Shown: piece after piece, positions 25,564-34,440 of the stretch | Numbering within the stretch: the first letter of the stretch is position 1 | Layout of the letters: every line of letters begins with the position of its first letter | NCBI RefSeq assembly: GCF_900100075.1 | Contig: NZ_FNEG01000006.1 | Span: 248,001 to 312,000, forward strand | Direction: 5' to 3' | Origin: Chryseobacterium jejuense | Lineage (GTDB): Bacteria > Bacteroidota > Bacteroidia > Flavobacteriales > Weeksellaceae | Length of the DNA stretch: 64,000 nt | Notes under the pieces: generated by a model | Told to the model about the DNA's origin: nothing | Database searches by the model: none | The model's input: the letters and a program-made list of their open reading frames with translations, nothing else | Made by a program: the position numbers and the translations under genes

Positions 25564-26079
25564 TTATTTTAAAAGATTATCTATGGTCTGCTGAATCTCA
25601 GGATCTTCCGGAGAAATAGCATAATATTTTGCAATAGAAGATTTCTGATCAATAATCATATATCTTGGAATCCAGTTCAGATCCACATAATTATTGAAAT
25701 CATTTTTCCAGCCTGATGCAAACCAATAGTTGTCCTTTTCCTTCATATTGAATCTTACAAGGCTCTTATCGAATCCTTCTTTAGATCTTTCCAGAGATAG
25801 GAAAACAAAGTTAACATTAGGGTTGTTTTTTTCTAGAATTTCAGCTTTTGGAAGCGCCTGAAGACAGTCTCTACACCATCCGGCCCAGAAGTCGATCACC
25901 AAAACTTTTCCTTTATGCTGATCCAGAATTTCCTGGATGGTAATTGTTTTTCCTTCCTCATCTTCCAGTTTCTGCTTTAGTGCTTCTTTGGAAAATCCGG
26001 TTTTAAGAGCAGTAGGAACCTTTTGTGAATAGCTCAAGCTAAAAAGACCTACCATAAAAATTAATAACAACTTTCTCAT
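25564..26079 (-). CDS. TlpA-like thiol-disulfide oxidoreductase
   Basis: A 171-residue exported protein with a signal peptide (about 1-18, LSYS-Q) and a thioredoxin fold. The active site is WCRDC (Cys69-Cys72) in VIDFWAGWCRDCLQALPKAE, and the cis-Pro is in LNWIPRYMII. TlpA/ResA-type proteins reduce cysteines of periplasmic clients such as apocytochromes. The CRDC dipeptide differs from the usual CxxC of ResA (CEPC) and fits the flavobacterial TlpA group. It is monocistronic. Confidence 0.88.
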   Translation of the reverse strand: MRKLLLIFMVGLFSLSYSQKVPTALKTGFSKEALKQKLEDEEGKTITIQEILDQHKGKVLVIDFWAGWCRDCLQALPKAEILEKNNPNVNFVFLSLERSKEGFDKSLVRFNMKEKDNYWFASGWKNDFNNYVDLNWIPRYMIIDQKSSIAKYYAISPEDPEIQQTIDNLLK

Positions 26080-26267
26080 TTTACAATTTCATTTACACAA
26101 AACTAAGGAATGTGTTGCAATCTGAGATTGATTTTTTATGAATTAGGAAAAATTTATATTATTGACAATTTCTATGAATGCAGTATAGATGCTGAAACTG
26201 GATGTGAAGAAGTAAATATACAGATTATTTGTTTATAATACGATGCTTTTACAGAGATGATTTTTTT

Positions 26268-26309
26268 GCCACGAATGCACGAATTATTTTTTATTCGTGA
26301 ATTCGCGGC
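26268..26309. repeat. Palindromic CACGAAT-type intergenic repeat
   Basis: Arms gccacgaatgcacgaat and attcgtgaattcgcggc (14 of 17 positions pair) around an 8-base loop. It is non-coding and part of the 271-base gap between the PNP and TlpA genes, in which I see no gene. Confidence 0.55.
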
Positions 26310-26350
26310 TATAATTTTTCTAATATTTTTTGTGATTGAAAAAGGTATTT

Positions 26351-27166
26351 CTATTGGTAGTTTCTAATCAAGCCTTTTACCACTGCAATAACATTCGGCA
26401 TGGCTTTATTGGCAGCATTCAAAACTTCTTCGTGAGAAACAGCGAAAGCGATATCCGGGCCGCCAAGATCAGTAATAACAGAAATACAGAATACATCCAT
26501 GCCCATGTGTCTGGCAGCAATTACTTCAGGAACGGTGCTCATTCCTACCATATCACCGCCAATGGCTTTAATCATTCCGTATTCGGCTGGAGTTTCAAAA
26601 GTAGGGCCTTGCAGGGCAACGTAGATTCCCTGATGGATTTTAATATTATTTTCTGCAGCAGTTTGTTCTGCTGTAGCAATCATTTTTTTGTTGTAAGGCT
26701 CACTCATATCCACAAAGCGTGGTCCAAGCTCATCGATATTTTTTCCACGCAGCGGATGTTCAGGCATCATATTAATGTGATCCTTTAAAATAACGATGTC
26801 TGCAATATTATAATCAGGATTTACTCCACCACATGCATTGGAAAGAGCAAGATTTTTAATGCCCAGTAAATGAAAAACTCTGATAGGAAAAGTTACAGTT
26901 TCCATAGAATGTCCTTCATAATAATGAAAACGGCCACTCATCATCAGTACTTTTTTTCCTTCCAGAATTCCGTAGATAAGTTTTCCGGTGTGACCAGCTA
27001 CTGTGGTCTGTGGAAAATTAGGGATGTCTTTGTACTCTAAAACATGGATCGGTTCTACTTCATTCTGCAATTTTCCAAGTCCGGATCCTAAAACAACAGC
27101 AAAATCAGGAGTGTCCTGAATGATATTTCTAATGAAATCAGCTGTCTCATGAATTTTTTCTAACAT
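26351..27166 (-). CDS. Purine-nucleoside phosphorylase (PNP family II, trimeric type)
   Basis: A 271-residue enzyme. Conserved elements are AVVLGSGLGKLQNEV at the N-terminus (phosphate site), MSGRFHYYEGHSMETVTFPIRV, LSNACGGVNPDYNIADIVILKDHIN, and GGDMVGMSTVPEVIAARHMGMDVFCISVITD, with Glu/Met at the purine site. It cleaves inosine and guanosine (and deoxy forms) with phosphate in purine salvage. The start overlaps the end of lpxK by 20 bases, so the two are co-transcribed. Confidence 0.95.
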   Translation of the reverse strand: MLEKIHETADFIRNIIQDTPDFAVVLGSGLGKLQNEVEPIHVLEYKDIPNFPQTTVAGHTGKLIYGILEGKKVLMMSGRFHYYEGHSMETVTFPIRVFHLLGIKNLALSNACGGVNPDYNIADIVILKDHINMMPEHPLRGKNIDELGPRFVDMSEPYNKKMIATAEQTAAENNIKIHQGIYVALQGPTFETPAEYGMIKAIGGDMVGMSTVPEVIAARHMGMDVFCISVITDLGGPDIAFAVSHEEVLNAANKAMPNVIAVVKGLIRNYQ

Positions 27167-28175
27167 AATCTAAGATGATTTGATTGAATTCTTCCTTCTT
27201 ATCAATAATAACATTGATAGGCCAGTAGTAAACAATTTCTCTAAGATAGTCAAAAGTTTTCAGACGAACATAATCTTTCTCTGTGGTTAATATCAGTTTA
27301 TATTCGCCTAATTTTTTATACTCTGCAAGGATTTTTTTAATATCATCATCCGTGAAACTATGATGATCCCTAAATTTTAAATGGGTAACTCTTTTCGAGA
27401 ATTTTGCTAAATGTTCCAGAAGCGGTTTAGGATTTGCAATTCCGGTAATTAATAAAATATCGTAATAGTTCAGGTTGTTATCCGGAAGCATTTTATCTTT
27501 TCCGTATACATTCTCATCATAACTAATGGATGAAAAGAATACTTTTTGGTTATAAGAAGGTCTGATCCTTGAAATATAATACCTTTTGGTTTCCTCTGTC
27601 AGTTCATCAGGGCATTTGCTGACCATAATGATGTCTGCTCTCTTAGCTCCGGCTCTGGATTCTCTAAGATCTCCGGCAGGAAGAAGGTAGTCTTTAAAAA
27701 ACGGATCGTTAAAATCGGTCATCAAAATGTTGAATCCTGCTTTAATGGCACGGTGCTGCATAGCATCATCCAATATCAGGGCTCCAAGATCCATATCTTC
27801 GATCACTTTTTTAGCTCCGGGAACACGTTCTTCTGAAACAGCAATGACAAAACGGTTTTTGAAACGTTCAAAAAGCTGCATCGCTTCATCACCTACAATT
27901 TTGTAATTGCTTTCATAATTCGTTACCTCATAGCCTTTGGTAAGCCTTCCGTAGCCTCGTGACAGGACTCCGGTTCTGTAATGTTTGGATAAAAACTGAG
28001 CAAGATACATCACCATTGGCGATTTTCCACTTCCGCCCACAGAAAGATTCCCGACATTGATTATCGGTGTCTTGAATTTTGTCGATTTAAAAATCCCCAG
28101 ATCATACATTGTGTTTCGGATACCCGTTACCATATGATAAGCAAGGGAAAAAGGATAAAGGTACCATCTTTTCAT
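27147..28175 (-). CDS. lpxK: Tetraacyldisaccharide 4'-kinase
   Basis: A 342-residue membrane-associated kinase of lipid A synthesis, which phosphorylates the 4' position of the tetraacyl disaccharide to give lipid IVA. The Walker-type P-loop is VGNLSVGGSGKSP (about 42-54), and the LpxK motifs GVLSRGYGR, DEAMQ, and ILDDAMQHR are all present. The N-terminus is the usual membrane-binding helix. It is the first gene of a two-gene operon with PNP and is divergent from truA. Its -7 box lies 7 bases before the ATG. Confidence 0.95.
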   Translation of the reverse strand: MKRWYLYPFSLAYHMVTGIRNTMYDLGIFKSTKFKTPIINVGNLSVGGSGKSPMVMYLAQFLSKHYRTGVLSRGYGRLTKGYEVTNYESNYKIVGDEAMQLFERFKNRFVIAVSEERVPGAKKVIEDMDLGALILDDAMQHRAIKAGFNILMTDFNDPFFKDYLLPAGDLRESRAGAKRADIIMVSKCPDELTEETKRYYISRIRPSYNQKVFFSSISYDENVYGKDKMLPDNNLNYYDILLITGIANPKPLLEHLAKFSKRVTHLKFRDHHSFTDDDIKKILAEYKKLGEYKLILTTEKDYVRLKTFDYLREIVYYWPINVIIDKKEEFNQIILDYVRKNS

Positions 28176-28182
28176 ACGAATG

Positions 28183-28190
28183 CAAAAATA
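28183..28190 (-). promoter_or_regulatory. Candidate -7 element (TATTTTTG) of the lpxK-PNP operon
   Basis: Exact TAnnTTTG match on the minus strand, ending 7 bases before the lpxK ATG, which predicts a very short or absent 5' leader. Confidence 0.45.
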
Positions 28191-28256
28191 GGAATTTTCA
28201 TAAGTACTGGAGTAATATTCTCAAAGACTTTTCAACAAATATTTGTTAAATTAAAG

Positions 28257-28264
28257 TATTTTTG
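28257..28264 (+). promoter_or_regulatory. Candidate -7 element (TATTTTTG) of truA
   Basis: Exact TAnnTTTG match 18 bases before the TTG at 28283; it overlaps the upstream in-frame TTG at 28262, which therefore cannot be the start. Confidence 0.45.
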
Positions 28265-28282
28265 TGGAGTTATAATAATACT

Positions 28283-29014
28283 TTGAGATACTTTATAGAA
28301 TTTTCTTACAACGGAAAGAATTATTTCGGCTATCAGATACAGCCGGACGCGATTTCTGTGCAGGAAGAATTGGAAAAAGCACTTTCCACCATTTTAAGAG
28401 AAGAAATTAAAACAACAGGGGCCGGAAGAACAGACACCGGTGTTCATGCCAAAAAAATATTTGCACACTTTGATACGGATCATGAGCTGAGCGATGAGCT
28501 TCCACGAAGGTTGAATAGTTTTCTTCCACCGGATATTTCCATCAACAGAATTTTTAAGGTGAAAGATGATTTTCATGCCCGTTTTGATGCCACGTACCGA
28601 ACGTATGAATACTATATTTCCCTATCGAAAAATCCGTTTACTCAGGAATCTGCCTGGCAGCACTGGAAAAGGCCTCTGGATATTGATAAAATGAATGAAG
28701 CCTGTAAAATTCTTTTCGAATATGAAGATTTTACAAGTTTTGCCAAATTAAAAACTGACAATAAAACGAATATCTGCAAAATGTATAAAGCAGAATGGGA
28801 ACAGAATGGAACGGAATTGATGTTTACGGTTTCGGCTAATCGTTTTCTGAGAAATATGGTTCGTGCTATTGTTGGAACTATGGTAGAAATAGGTACCGGA
28901 AAACTGAAGCCTGAAGATATGCGAAAAGTTATTGAGGATAAAAATCGTAATGCTGCCGGAACTTCTGCTCCTGCCCACGGATTATATCTGGTGGATGTAG
29001 GCTATGAATTTTAA
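28283..29014 (+). CDS. truA: tRNA pseudouridine(38-40) synthase
   Basis: A 243-residue pseudouridine synthase. The catalytic Asp51 lies in TTGAGRTDTGVHA. FSYNGKNYFGYQIQ at the N-terminus, FHARFDATYRTYEYYI and FLRNMVRAIVGTMVEIG are all TruA signatures. It modifies positions 38-40 in the anticodon stem. The start is taken as TTG at 28283 (first residues MRYFIEFSY), because the family begins there and the longer frame from 28262 overlaps the -7 promoter box; no ATG is available. It is divergent from lpxK. Confidence 0.93.
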   Translation: MRYFIEFSYNGKNYFGYQIQPDAISVQEELEKALSTILREEIKTTGAGRTDTGVHAKKIFAHFDTDHELSDELPRRLNSFLPPDISINRIFKVKDDFHARFDATYRTYEYYISLSKNPFTQESAWQHWKRPLDIDKMNEACKILFEYEDFTSFAKLKTDNKTNICKMYKAEWEQNGTELMFTVSANRFLRNMVRAIVGTMVEIGTGKLKPEDMRKVIEDKNRNAAGTSAPAHGLYLVDVGYEF

Positions 29015-29038
29015 ATAAAAACTAAAAAAATTATAATC

Positions 29039-29392
29039 ATGTTATCAATTTTTATTCTTATTGGAGCCTACCGCTATTATGCACGTTTAGCAGAAAAGTT
29101 TGGAAAAGTAAAATGGCAGCTGGGACTTTTAGCTATTGGAGTTTATCTGGGTACTCAGATTGTTTTGGGGATGTCTTACGGAGTTTACTTAGCTTCTACA
29201 GATCCGAATGCTGCAAATAATATGAATTATACAGGGTTTTCTGCAGCTAATCTTGTGGGCTGGTTAATTTCTCTGTTGGCTGTTTGGGGAGTTTATCTGC
29301 TTCTTGAGCAAAAATATAGTAAAGAAAATCTGAAAAAGCCGTCTATTGAGATTCAGAAAATAGGGGAAGCTTCTGAAGATTCACAAAAATAA
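29039..29392 (+). CDS. Small inner-membrane protein, unknown function
   Basis: A 117-residue protein beginning 24 bases after truA and probably co-transcribed with it. It shows about three hydrophobic segments (residues 2-10, 26-50 and 68-88) and a charged C-terminal tail (about 92-117). I recognise no family signature. Similar short membrane proteins beside truA occur in flavobacteria, but I cannot assign a role. Confidence 0.65.
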   Translation: MLSIFILIGAYRYYARLAEKFGKVKWQLGLLAIGVYLGTQIVLGMSYGVYLASTDPNAANNMNYTGFSAANLVGWLISLLAVWGVYLLLEQKYSKENLKKPSIEIQKIGEASEDSQK

Positions 29393-29501
29393 AAATAAGT
29401 TTTTTTAATGTTTGAATAACCTCAGTACAAACAACGTTATCTACAAAAGATATTCATTCTGTAAATGATAGATATCTTATATTTTCTATGGTGATTTATA
29501 A

Positions 29502-29523
29502 AAGTTGTACAGGTAGACAACTT
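29502..29523. promoter_or_regulatory. Candidate operator AAGTTGT-N8-ACAACTT upstream of the ABC exporter
   Basis: Perfect 7-bp arms that extend imperfectly to about 13 bp (tttataaaagttgt against ttttataagttgt). The site sits just before the -7 candidate TATTTTTG at 29533-29540, where a repressor or activator would bind. Confidence 0.45.
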
Positions 29524-29532
29524 ATAAAATCT

Positions 29533-29540
29533 TATTTTTG
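29533..29540 (+). promoter_or_regulatory. Candidate -7 element (TATTTTTG) of the ABC exporter
   Basis: Exact TAnnTTTG match 34 bases before the ATG at 29575. Confidence 0.45.
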
Positions 29541-29574
29541 CATAGAATTTTAATTCTTTTCTTCTATTCGTATA

Positions 29575-31335
29575 ATGAAAAAACAAGATACCTGGGGAAT
29601 TGTTAAAAGGCTGTTCTTTATCGGAATGAAATTTCGTTCTTGGTTCATCCTTACCTTAATCATCTCCGTCATACTTTCAATTGTTTCTACTTACAGACCA
29701 TATCTTACCATGGAAGTTGTAGATAACGATATCACAAAACTGCAGGATAAAGCTGTGATGATGAAGCATATCTACATCCTTGTAGGATTGGTATTTGCGG
29801 AAACGATTCTGAACTTTTTCCTGGTTTATTTCTCTAATTTTATTTCACAGAATGTTATTCGTGACATCCGTGAAAGGTTATATTCCAAACTGATTTATTT
29901 CAAAACATCATTTTTTGATAAAACGCCTATTGGTCAATTGGTAACCCGTGCCGTAGGGGATGTGGAAACAATTGCTACCGTTTATACAGACGGTTTCCTG
30001 ATGGTTTTCGGAGATATTCTGAGAATTGTATTTGTTTTGATCATGATGTTCAATACGAATGTTCACCTAAGTTATATTACATTGGCCATTCTGCCTTTAA
30101 TGGTTATGATTACCAGATTCTTCCAAAAAAGACTGAAGAAAGCTTTTGGAGACGAAAGGAATTGGACTTCTACACAAAATTCATTTGTACAGGAAAGACT
30201 GGCGGGAATGTCAATTATTCAGGTATTCAACAGACAGGAATCTGAATTTAAAAAATTTGATGATATCAATATTACCCTGAAAGGAGCATTGTTGAGAACT
30301 GTTTTTATCTTTTCATTATTCTTTCCGGTAGTAGAACTTATTTCTTCACTATTCATAGGGTTTATCCTTTTTTATGGTGGATATATTACGATCAGTGCCG
30401 GGGTGGTGATTGCTTTTATTCAGTATATTTCAATGCTTATTCGTCCATTAAGACAGATTGCAGACCGTTTCAATAATATCCAGAGAGGAATTGTAGGGGC
30501 AGAAAGAGTATTAGGATTAATGGATGAAGAAAATTCAATGACCAATACGGGGACTGTGAAAAAAGATCACTTTGCCGGTAAAATTGAATTCCAGAAAGTA
30601 CATTTTGCCTATGACGAAAAACAGGAAGTATTGAAAGGTATTGACTTTAAGGTAAATCCAGGAGAAACTGTTGCCATTGTAGGAGCTACCGGAGCCGGGA
30701 AATCTACGATTATTAGTTTGATTACAAGGCTTTATGATATCAATTCAGGAAATATCCTTATCGATGATGTGGATTTGAAAGACTATGAATTGTATAATTT
30801 GAGAAGCCACATCGGAGTCGTATTGCAGGATGTATTCCTTTTCCATGGAAGTATTTTTGAAAACCTTGCTTTCGGTGATGATAGTATTACCCTTGAAAAA
30901 ATAAAGGCTGGGGCTAAAGAGATTGAAGTAGATCAGTTTATTGAACAGCTTCCGGGGGGCTATGATTATGTTGTGAGTGAGAGAGGCTCATCTATTTCTT
31001 TAGGTCAGAGACAATTATTGTCATTCCTGAGAGCTTATCTTTCTGATCCTAAAATTCTGATTCTGGATGAAGCAACTTCTTCCATTGACCATGAAAGTGA
31101 AAAACTGATCCAGAGAGCTACAGAAAAAATCACTAAAAACAGAACGTCTATCATTATTGCTCATAGGCTTTCCACGATTGAAAAAGCAGATAAGATCATT
31201 GTGATGGAGCATGGTAAAATCGTAGAAGAAGGAAAGCATTTGGAGCTTTTAGATAGGAACGGATATTATGCTACTTTATATAAAGCCCAGCTGCGTCATG
31301 AAGTAGAACTGGAAGAAGAAAAAGAATCAAAATAA
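29575..31335 (+). CDS. ABC exporter, fused membrane and ATPase domains (MdlB/MsbA type)
   Basis: A 586-residue half-transporter: six transmembrane helices (about 20-310) and a C-terminal ATPase with Walker A GATGAGKST, Q-loop LQDVF, signature ISLGQRQ (a variant of LSGGQ), Walker B ILILDEATSSID and H-loop IIAHRLST. It works as a dimer to export lipids, peptides or drugs; the substrate is unknown. It lacks an N-terminal C39 peptidase, so it cannot itself process GG-leader peptides. It is a single-gene unit with its own promoter candidate, palindromic operator and terminator. Confidence 0.93.
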   Translation: MKKQDTWGIVKRLFFIGMKFRSWFILTLIISVILSIVSTYRPYLTMEVVDNDITKLQDKAVMMKHIYILVGLVFAETILNFFLVYFSNFISQNVIRDIRERLYSKLIYFKTSFFDKTPIGQLVTRAVGDVETIATVYTDGFLMVFGDILRIVFVLIMMFNTNVHLSYITLAILPLMVMITRFFQKRLKKAFGDERNWTSTQNSFVQERLAGMSIIQVFNRQESEFKKFDDINITLKGALLRTVFIFSLFFPVVELISSLFIGFILFYGGYITISAGVVIAFIQYISMLIRPLRQIADRFNNIQRGIVGAERVLGLMDEENSMTNTGTVKKDHFAGKIEFQKVHFAYDEKQEVLKGIDFKVNPGETVAIVGATGAGKSTIISLITRLYDINSGNILIDDVDLKDYELYNLRSHIGVVLQDVFLFHGSIFENLAFGDDSITLEKIKAGAKEIEVDQFIEQLPGGYDYVVSERGSSISLGQRQLLSFLRAYLSDPKILILDEATSSIDHESEKLIQRATEKITKNRTSIIIAHRLSTIEKADKIIVMEHGKIVEEGKHLELLDRNGYYATLYKAQLRHEVELEEEKESK

Positions 31336-31352
31336 GAGATTTAAAACCATAA

Positions 31353-31382
31353 AAAAAAGAGAGCTTAAAGCTCTCTTTTTTG
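31353..31382. terminator. Bidirectional terminator between the ABC exporter and metalloprotease genes
   Basis: Perfect arms aaaaagagagctt / aagctctcttttt with A- and T-runs on both sides, between two convergent genes. Confidence 0.85.
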
Positions 31383-31394
31383 TTATTGAAGGAA

Positions 31395-33176
31395 TTAGAA
31401 TTGTAATTTTTTGGTCATGACCTTTCCATCCTTTAGCACTACATTCACTGTGATGATGGTATTCTTTTGATTGATTGGTAATCTGAATTCTGAAGTATTA
31501 ATACCAGCTTTGTCAACCAATAATTTTCCTGATGCATCATAGATATGTAATGAAGAAATTTTAGAATCACTTTTTACATACACTGAACTTTCATCCTTGG
31601 TGATGAATGAATTATTCTTTGAAGCCACATCGTTTACAGCTAATGATGCCTGTGGTACTATGGTTACAGAATAATCTTCTACTTGCCCATATTTTGGGGT
31701 GTAACATGATGTAATGACGATACCTGCATCACCAATAACCCTCATTCTTAAAGGTGTATTCAATACAGCATTGGATGGAGGGGTTACAGAAGCGGTAGCC
31801 AATGAACCAGTCGCTACTCCTGTTTGGTTCAAAATAAGCTCTGTAGTTTCATCAAACTGACCATCATTGTTGTAGTCAATATATGCTTTTATAGTGTGGT
31901 TATTGCTTGTTCCCGGAGCAACAGTGATTGTGGTTGCCGTATTGTTAGGAATTGTTGTTTTACTAGTCCCCAGACAGTAATTTCCTGTAAAGTTTTCATA
32001 GAAATTATTGATAGCCTGTTTGTAATTGTTGGAGGAGTTATTAATACTTCCGAACTTTACTGAAGTGATTCCTATATTATAACTTCCAGGAGTACTTATT
32101 GTTGTTGGAGTACAAGCACTGGTAAGAGATACATTATTGTTAGGGGTTGTATTGGCAGCAACCGGAGAGTTAATTAAGGATTGTCTGAACTTAAGAAGTT
32201 GTGCTGTTGCACGATCTGTTTGTCCCTGTGTAAACAAATCTCTAAAGCAAAAAGTATATGCCATTACATTTCTTTCTCCACCAGCATATATTTGGCTTGT
32301 ACATGGATTGATTTGCCCAGTTTGACAGTTTCTTGGAACAGAAGAGTGGTAAAGACTTTTCATAGGTTCCGTGTCACATACCAAATCACCATTTATAGTA
32401 CAGTCGGTATTTACAGGGCAGTCTCCTGTGGTAGCATTATACCCTTCGTGAGTATGTCTTAAACCTAAAGCATGACCAAATTCGTGAGCCAGCGTCTGTG
32501 CATTCACTGCTGAAGCACTGGTTGCCATAAAAGAATAATCATTGCTTCCCCCTGGATAATAAGCATATCCATTCAATGCTCCTGCACTTGAAGTCAGCTT
32601 TTTTACAACATAGATATTGTAATATTTGCTGGTGTCCCATTGCCCCATGGCAGTGATTTCTGTTGCAAGGACTGCATTGGTTGTGTTGTCATCATTTACT
32701 CCGCCACTTACATATTTTGGAAGGGCTGAAGCATCAATCCTATTGATTCCATTGGTTGGATTACAATTAGGATCTATCTTCGCAAAAACGAATTTTACAG
32801 GTAATGCAGAGCTTGTAGCAGCCATTCCACTGGATGCGTTGCCTGCAAAAACACCATTGGTATAATTTACCCAGGCAATAATATCTGCATCAGACTTGTT
32901 ATTAACATTTCCTATTGGGCTCCCATCTCCTACAACATGCACAACGATAGGAATTTCATATACCTGGTTCTGACCATTTTTAGCAGCCAGTTTCCCGGTT
33001 TTTATCATTTTGGATAATTCCAGGTTGAAGGCATCATCCTGGATCTTTTCGTTCGGGAACTTTGCATAATGTTTTCTCATTAATTCATCAGTTCCACACT
33101 CTAGAATTTCTACATTTTGTGAATAAAAATTAGAAGATAAGCTTGCTGTAACAAGCAGAAATAATAGTTTTTTCAA
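31395..33176 (-). CDS. Secreted M43-type zinc metalloprotease with GEVED and T9SS sorting domains
   Basis: A 593-residue secreted protease: signal peptide (about 1-19), propeptide-like region, then a metzincin catalytic domain with HEFGHALGLRH at residues 231-241 and a Met-turn (NVMAYTF, about 305). These match the pappalysin/M43 family. A GEVED domain follows (about 410-507, ending YGQVEDYSVTI), then a T9SS type A tail (about 515-593). It is presumably an exported peptidase for extracellular protein breakdown or virulence-like use. It is monocistronic, with a terminator shared with the ABC exporter. Confidence 0.92.
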   Translation of the reverse strand: MKKLLFLLVTASLSSNFYSQNVEILECGTDELMRKHYAKFPNEKIQDDAFNLELSKMIKTGKLAAKNGQNQVYEIPIVVHVVGDGSPIGNVNNKSDADIIAWVNYTNGVFAGNASSGMAATSSALPVKFVFAKIDPNCNPTNGINRIDASALPKYVSGGVNDDNTTNAVLATEITAMGQWDTSKYYNIYVVKKLTSSAGALNGYAYYPGGSNDYSFMATSASAVNAQTLAHEFGHALGLRHTHEGYNATTGDCPVNTDCTINGDLVCDTEPMKSLYHSSVPRNCQTGQINPCTSQIYAGGERNVMAYTFCFRDLFTQGQTDRATAQLLKFRQSLINSPVAANTTPNNNVSLTSACTPTTISTPGSYNIGITSVKFGSINNSSNNYKQAINNFYENFTGNYCLGTSKTTIPNNTATTITVAPGTSNNHTIKAYIDYNNDGQFDETTELILNQTGVATGSLATASVTPPSNAVLNTPLRMRVIGDAGIVITSCYTPKYGQVEDYSVTIVPQASLAVNDVASKNNSFITKDESSVYVKSDSKISSLHIYDASGKLLVDKAGINTSEFRLPINQKNTIITVNVVLKDGKVMTKKLQF

Positions 33177-33235
33177 AGTTATTTATTTTAAGTGTTGTTT
33201 TATCCGCCAAAAATAAATAAAAAAACTTATAAAGA

Positions 33236-33850
33236 TCAGCGCTTTTTAAAGCTGCAAAAAATAAAATTTTGAGTTGTCTCGAAAGGAGTAGTATGGTCTT
33301 CAGTAGTATACTGTATTTTTTCAAAACCTTGTCTGAATTTTTCAGAAATAGATTCCTCATCATATTGCTGAATATCCAGACCACTGCATTTGGTGGGACC
33401 GTTTTTAGAGAACGTACCCAGAACCATAAAGCTGTTTATATTTTTGTCTGCAATATCAATGTATTTCGCGATTTGTTCTTGAGTTGTTAGAAAATGGAAG
33501 GCCGCCCTGTCATGCCAGATATCATAGGATTCAGTAGGCTCAAAGGTTGTAATATCTGTAGCAATCCATTTTACTTTATCTGCTTTGTTTCCGAGTCTTT
33601 GTTGAGCCTTTTCCAAAGCTTTGGCAGAAATATCCAACACGGTAATGTTTTCATAGCCTTCTTCAAGCAGAAAGTCAACAAGATTGCTGTCTCCGCCACC
33701 AATGTCTATGATTTTAGCTTCTTTTCCCAATCCGAAGGAATTGATAAAATTGAGAGAAGTCTGAGGTTTTTTCTGAGTCCAGCTTACCTGATCCGGATTT
33801 TTAGTCTCATACACATTTTCCCAGTGGTTTTTATTGTTGGAAGAATTCAT
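33236..33850 (-). CDS. Class I SAM-dependent methyltransferase
   Basis: A 204-residue cytosolic enzyme. The SAM-binding glycine motif is IIDIGGGDSNLV (about 50-61), followed by acidic VLDISAKALEKAQ and the post-motif WIATDITTFEP. The DIWHDRAAFHFL stretch is typical of a small-molecule or tellurite-resistance-like methyltransferase group (YtkP/UbiE-like fold). The acceptor is unknown. Its start overlaps the stop of the preceding membrane gene by 1 base, making it the last gene of a coupled four-gene operon. Confidence 0.88.
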   Translation of the reverse strand: MNSSNNKNHWENVYETKNPDQVSWTQKKPQTSLNFINSFGLGKEAKIIDIGGGDSNLVDFLLEEGYENITVLDISAKALEKAQQRLGNKADKVKWIATDITTFEPTESYDIWHDRAAFHFLTTQEQIAKYIDIADKNINSFMVLGTFSKNGPTKCSGLDIQQYDEESISEKFRQGFEKIQYTTEDHTTPFETTQNFIFCSFKKR

Positions 33851-34440
33851 TAGTCTTTTAACTGATTATTTATTTCTTCAAATTTATTAATTAATCCGTC
33901 AATTTTTCCCTCTTGTTTCTTTATTGTTTTAGGTCTGATATAAAACCAGTTGAAGCCTATCCATATCAAGGTTAGAGCATACGCCAAAATTCCCGAAACA
34001 GATGACATTTTTGAGGTATACTCATACATATAAAGACATATTCCTGAAAACAGCATGATGAAATACAGGTTAAGCATAGTGGTCTGCATAAATTTTTGTT
34101 GATTCTTTACCAGATATAAATTTTGAAGGTATTCATGATTGGATTGAGTGTTGTCAATTTTATAAAAGACTGTAAACATTCTGTTGTAGGCCAACAGAAA
34201 AACAACCATAGCCAGAATCACAAGTACGATTCCAATTTTTGTACTGATAAGTTGAGGCTGATAATGATACCATATAAAAGCGATACACAAGCAGGTTGCA
34301 ATCAATAGGATGTTGGTAAGGATCAGTTTGCGAAGATTTTCATTTTTAAACTTTTTCAGTCTGTTAATAAGCTCTTCTATATTAGGTTTTGGAGACGTCT
34401 GCTGTTTCCAGATATTTTTGAAATCGATATTAGTATCCAT
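33850..34440 (-). CDS. Membrane protein, probable anti-sigma-like partner of the ECF factor
   Basis: A 196-residue protein: a hydrophilic N-terminal segment (about 1-36, KNIWKQQTSPKPNIEELINRLKKFK), then four hydrophobic helices (about 38-58, 66-86, 115-135, 142-165) and a charged tail. Its start overlaps the ECF sigma gene by 11 bases. A cytoplasmic helical domain joined to membrane helices, directly behind an ECF sigma gene, is the classical anti-sigma arrangement, but no ZAS motif is recognisable, so the role is inferred from position. Confidence 0.65.
   Translation of the reverse strand: MDTNIDFKNIWKQQTSPKPNIEELINRLKKFKNENLRKLILTNILLIATCLCIAFIWYHYQPQLISTKIGIVLVILAMVVFLLAYNRMFTVFYKIDNTQSNHEYLQNLYLVKNQQKFMQTTMLNLYFIMLFSGICLYMYEYTSKMSSVSGILAYALTLIWIGFNWFYIRPKTIKKQEGKIDGLINKFEEINNQLKD

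Noticed and set aside
26336..26788. A 150-codon plus-strand open frame
   Set aside because: It is the antisense of the purine-nucleoside phosphorylase gene, which has complete family motifs on the minus strand.
22007..31335. Pairing of the GG-leader peptide with the ABC exporter at 29575
   Set aside because: The exporter has no C39 peptidase domain and lies 7.4 kb away behind many unrelated genes.
33130..33384. An 84-codon minus-strand frame overlapping the methyltransferase and the protease start
   Set aside because: It is out of frame with both well-supported genes and shows no domain.
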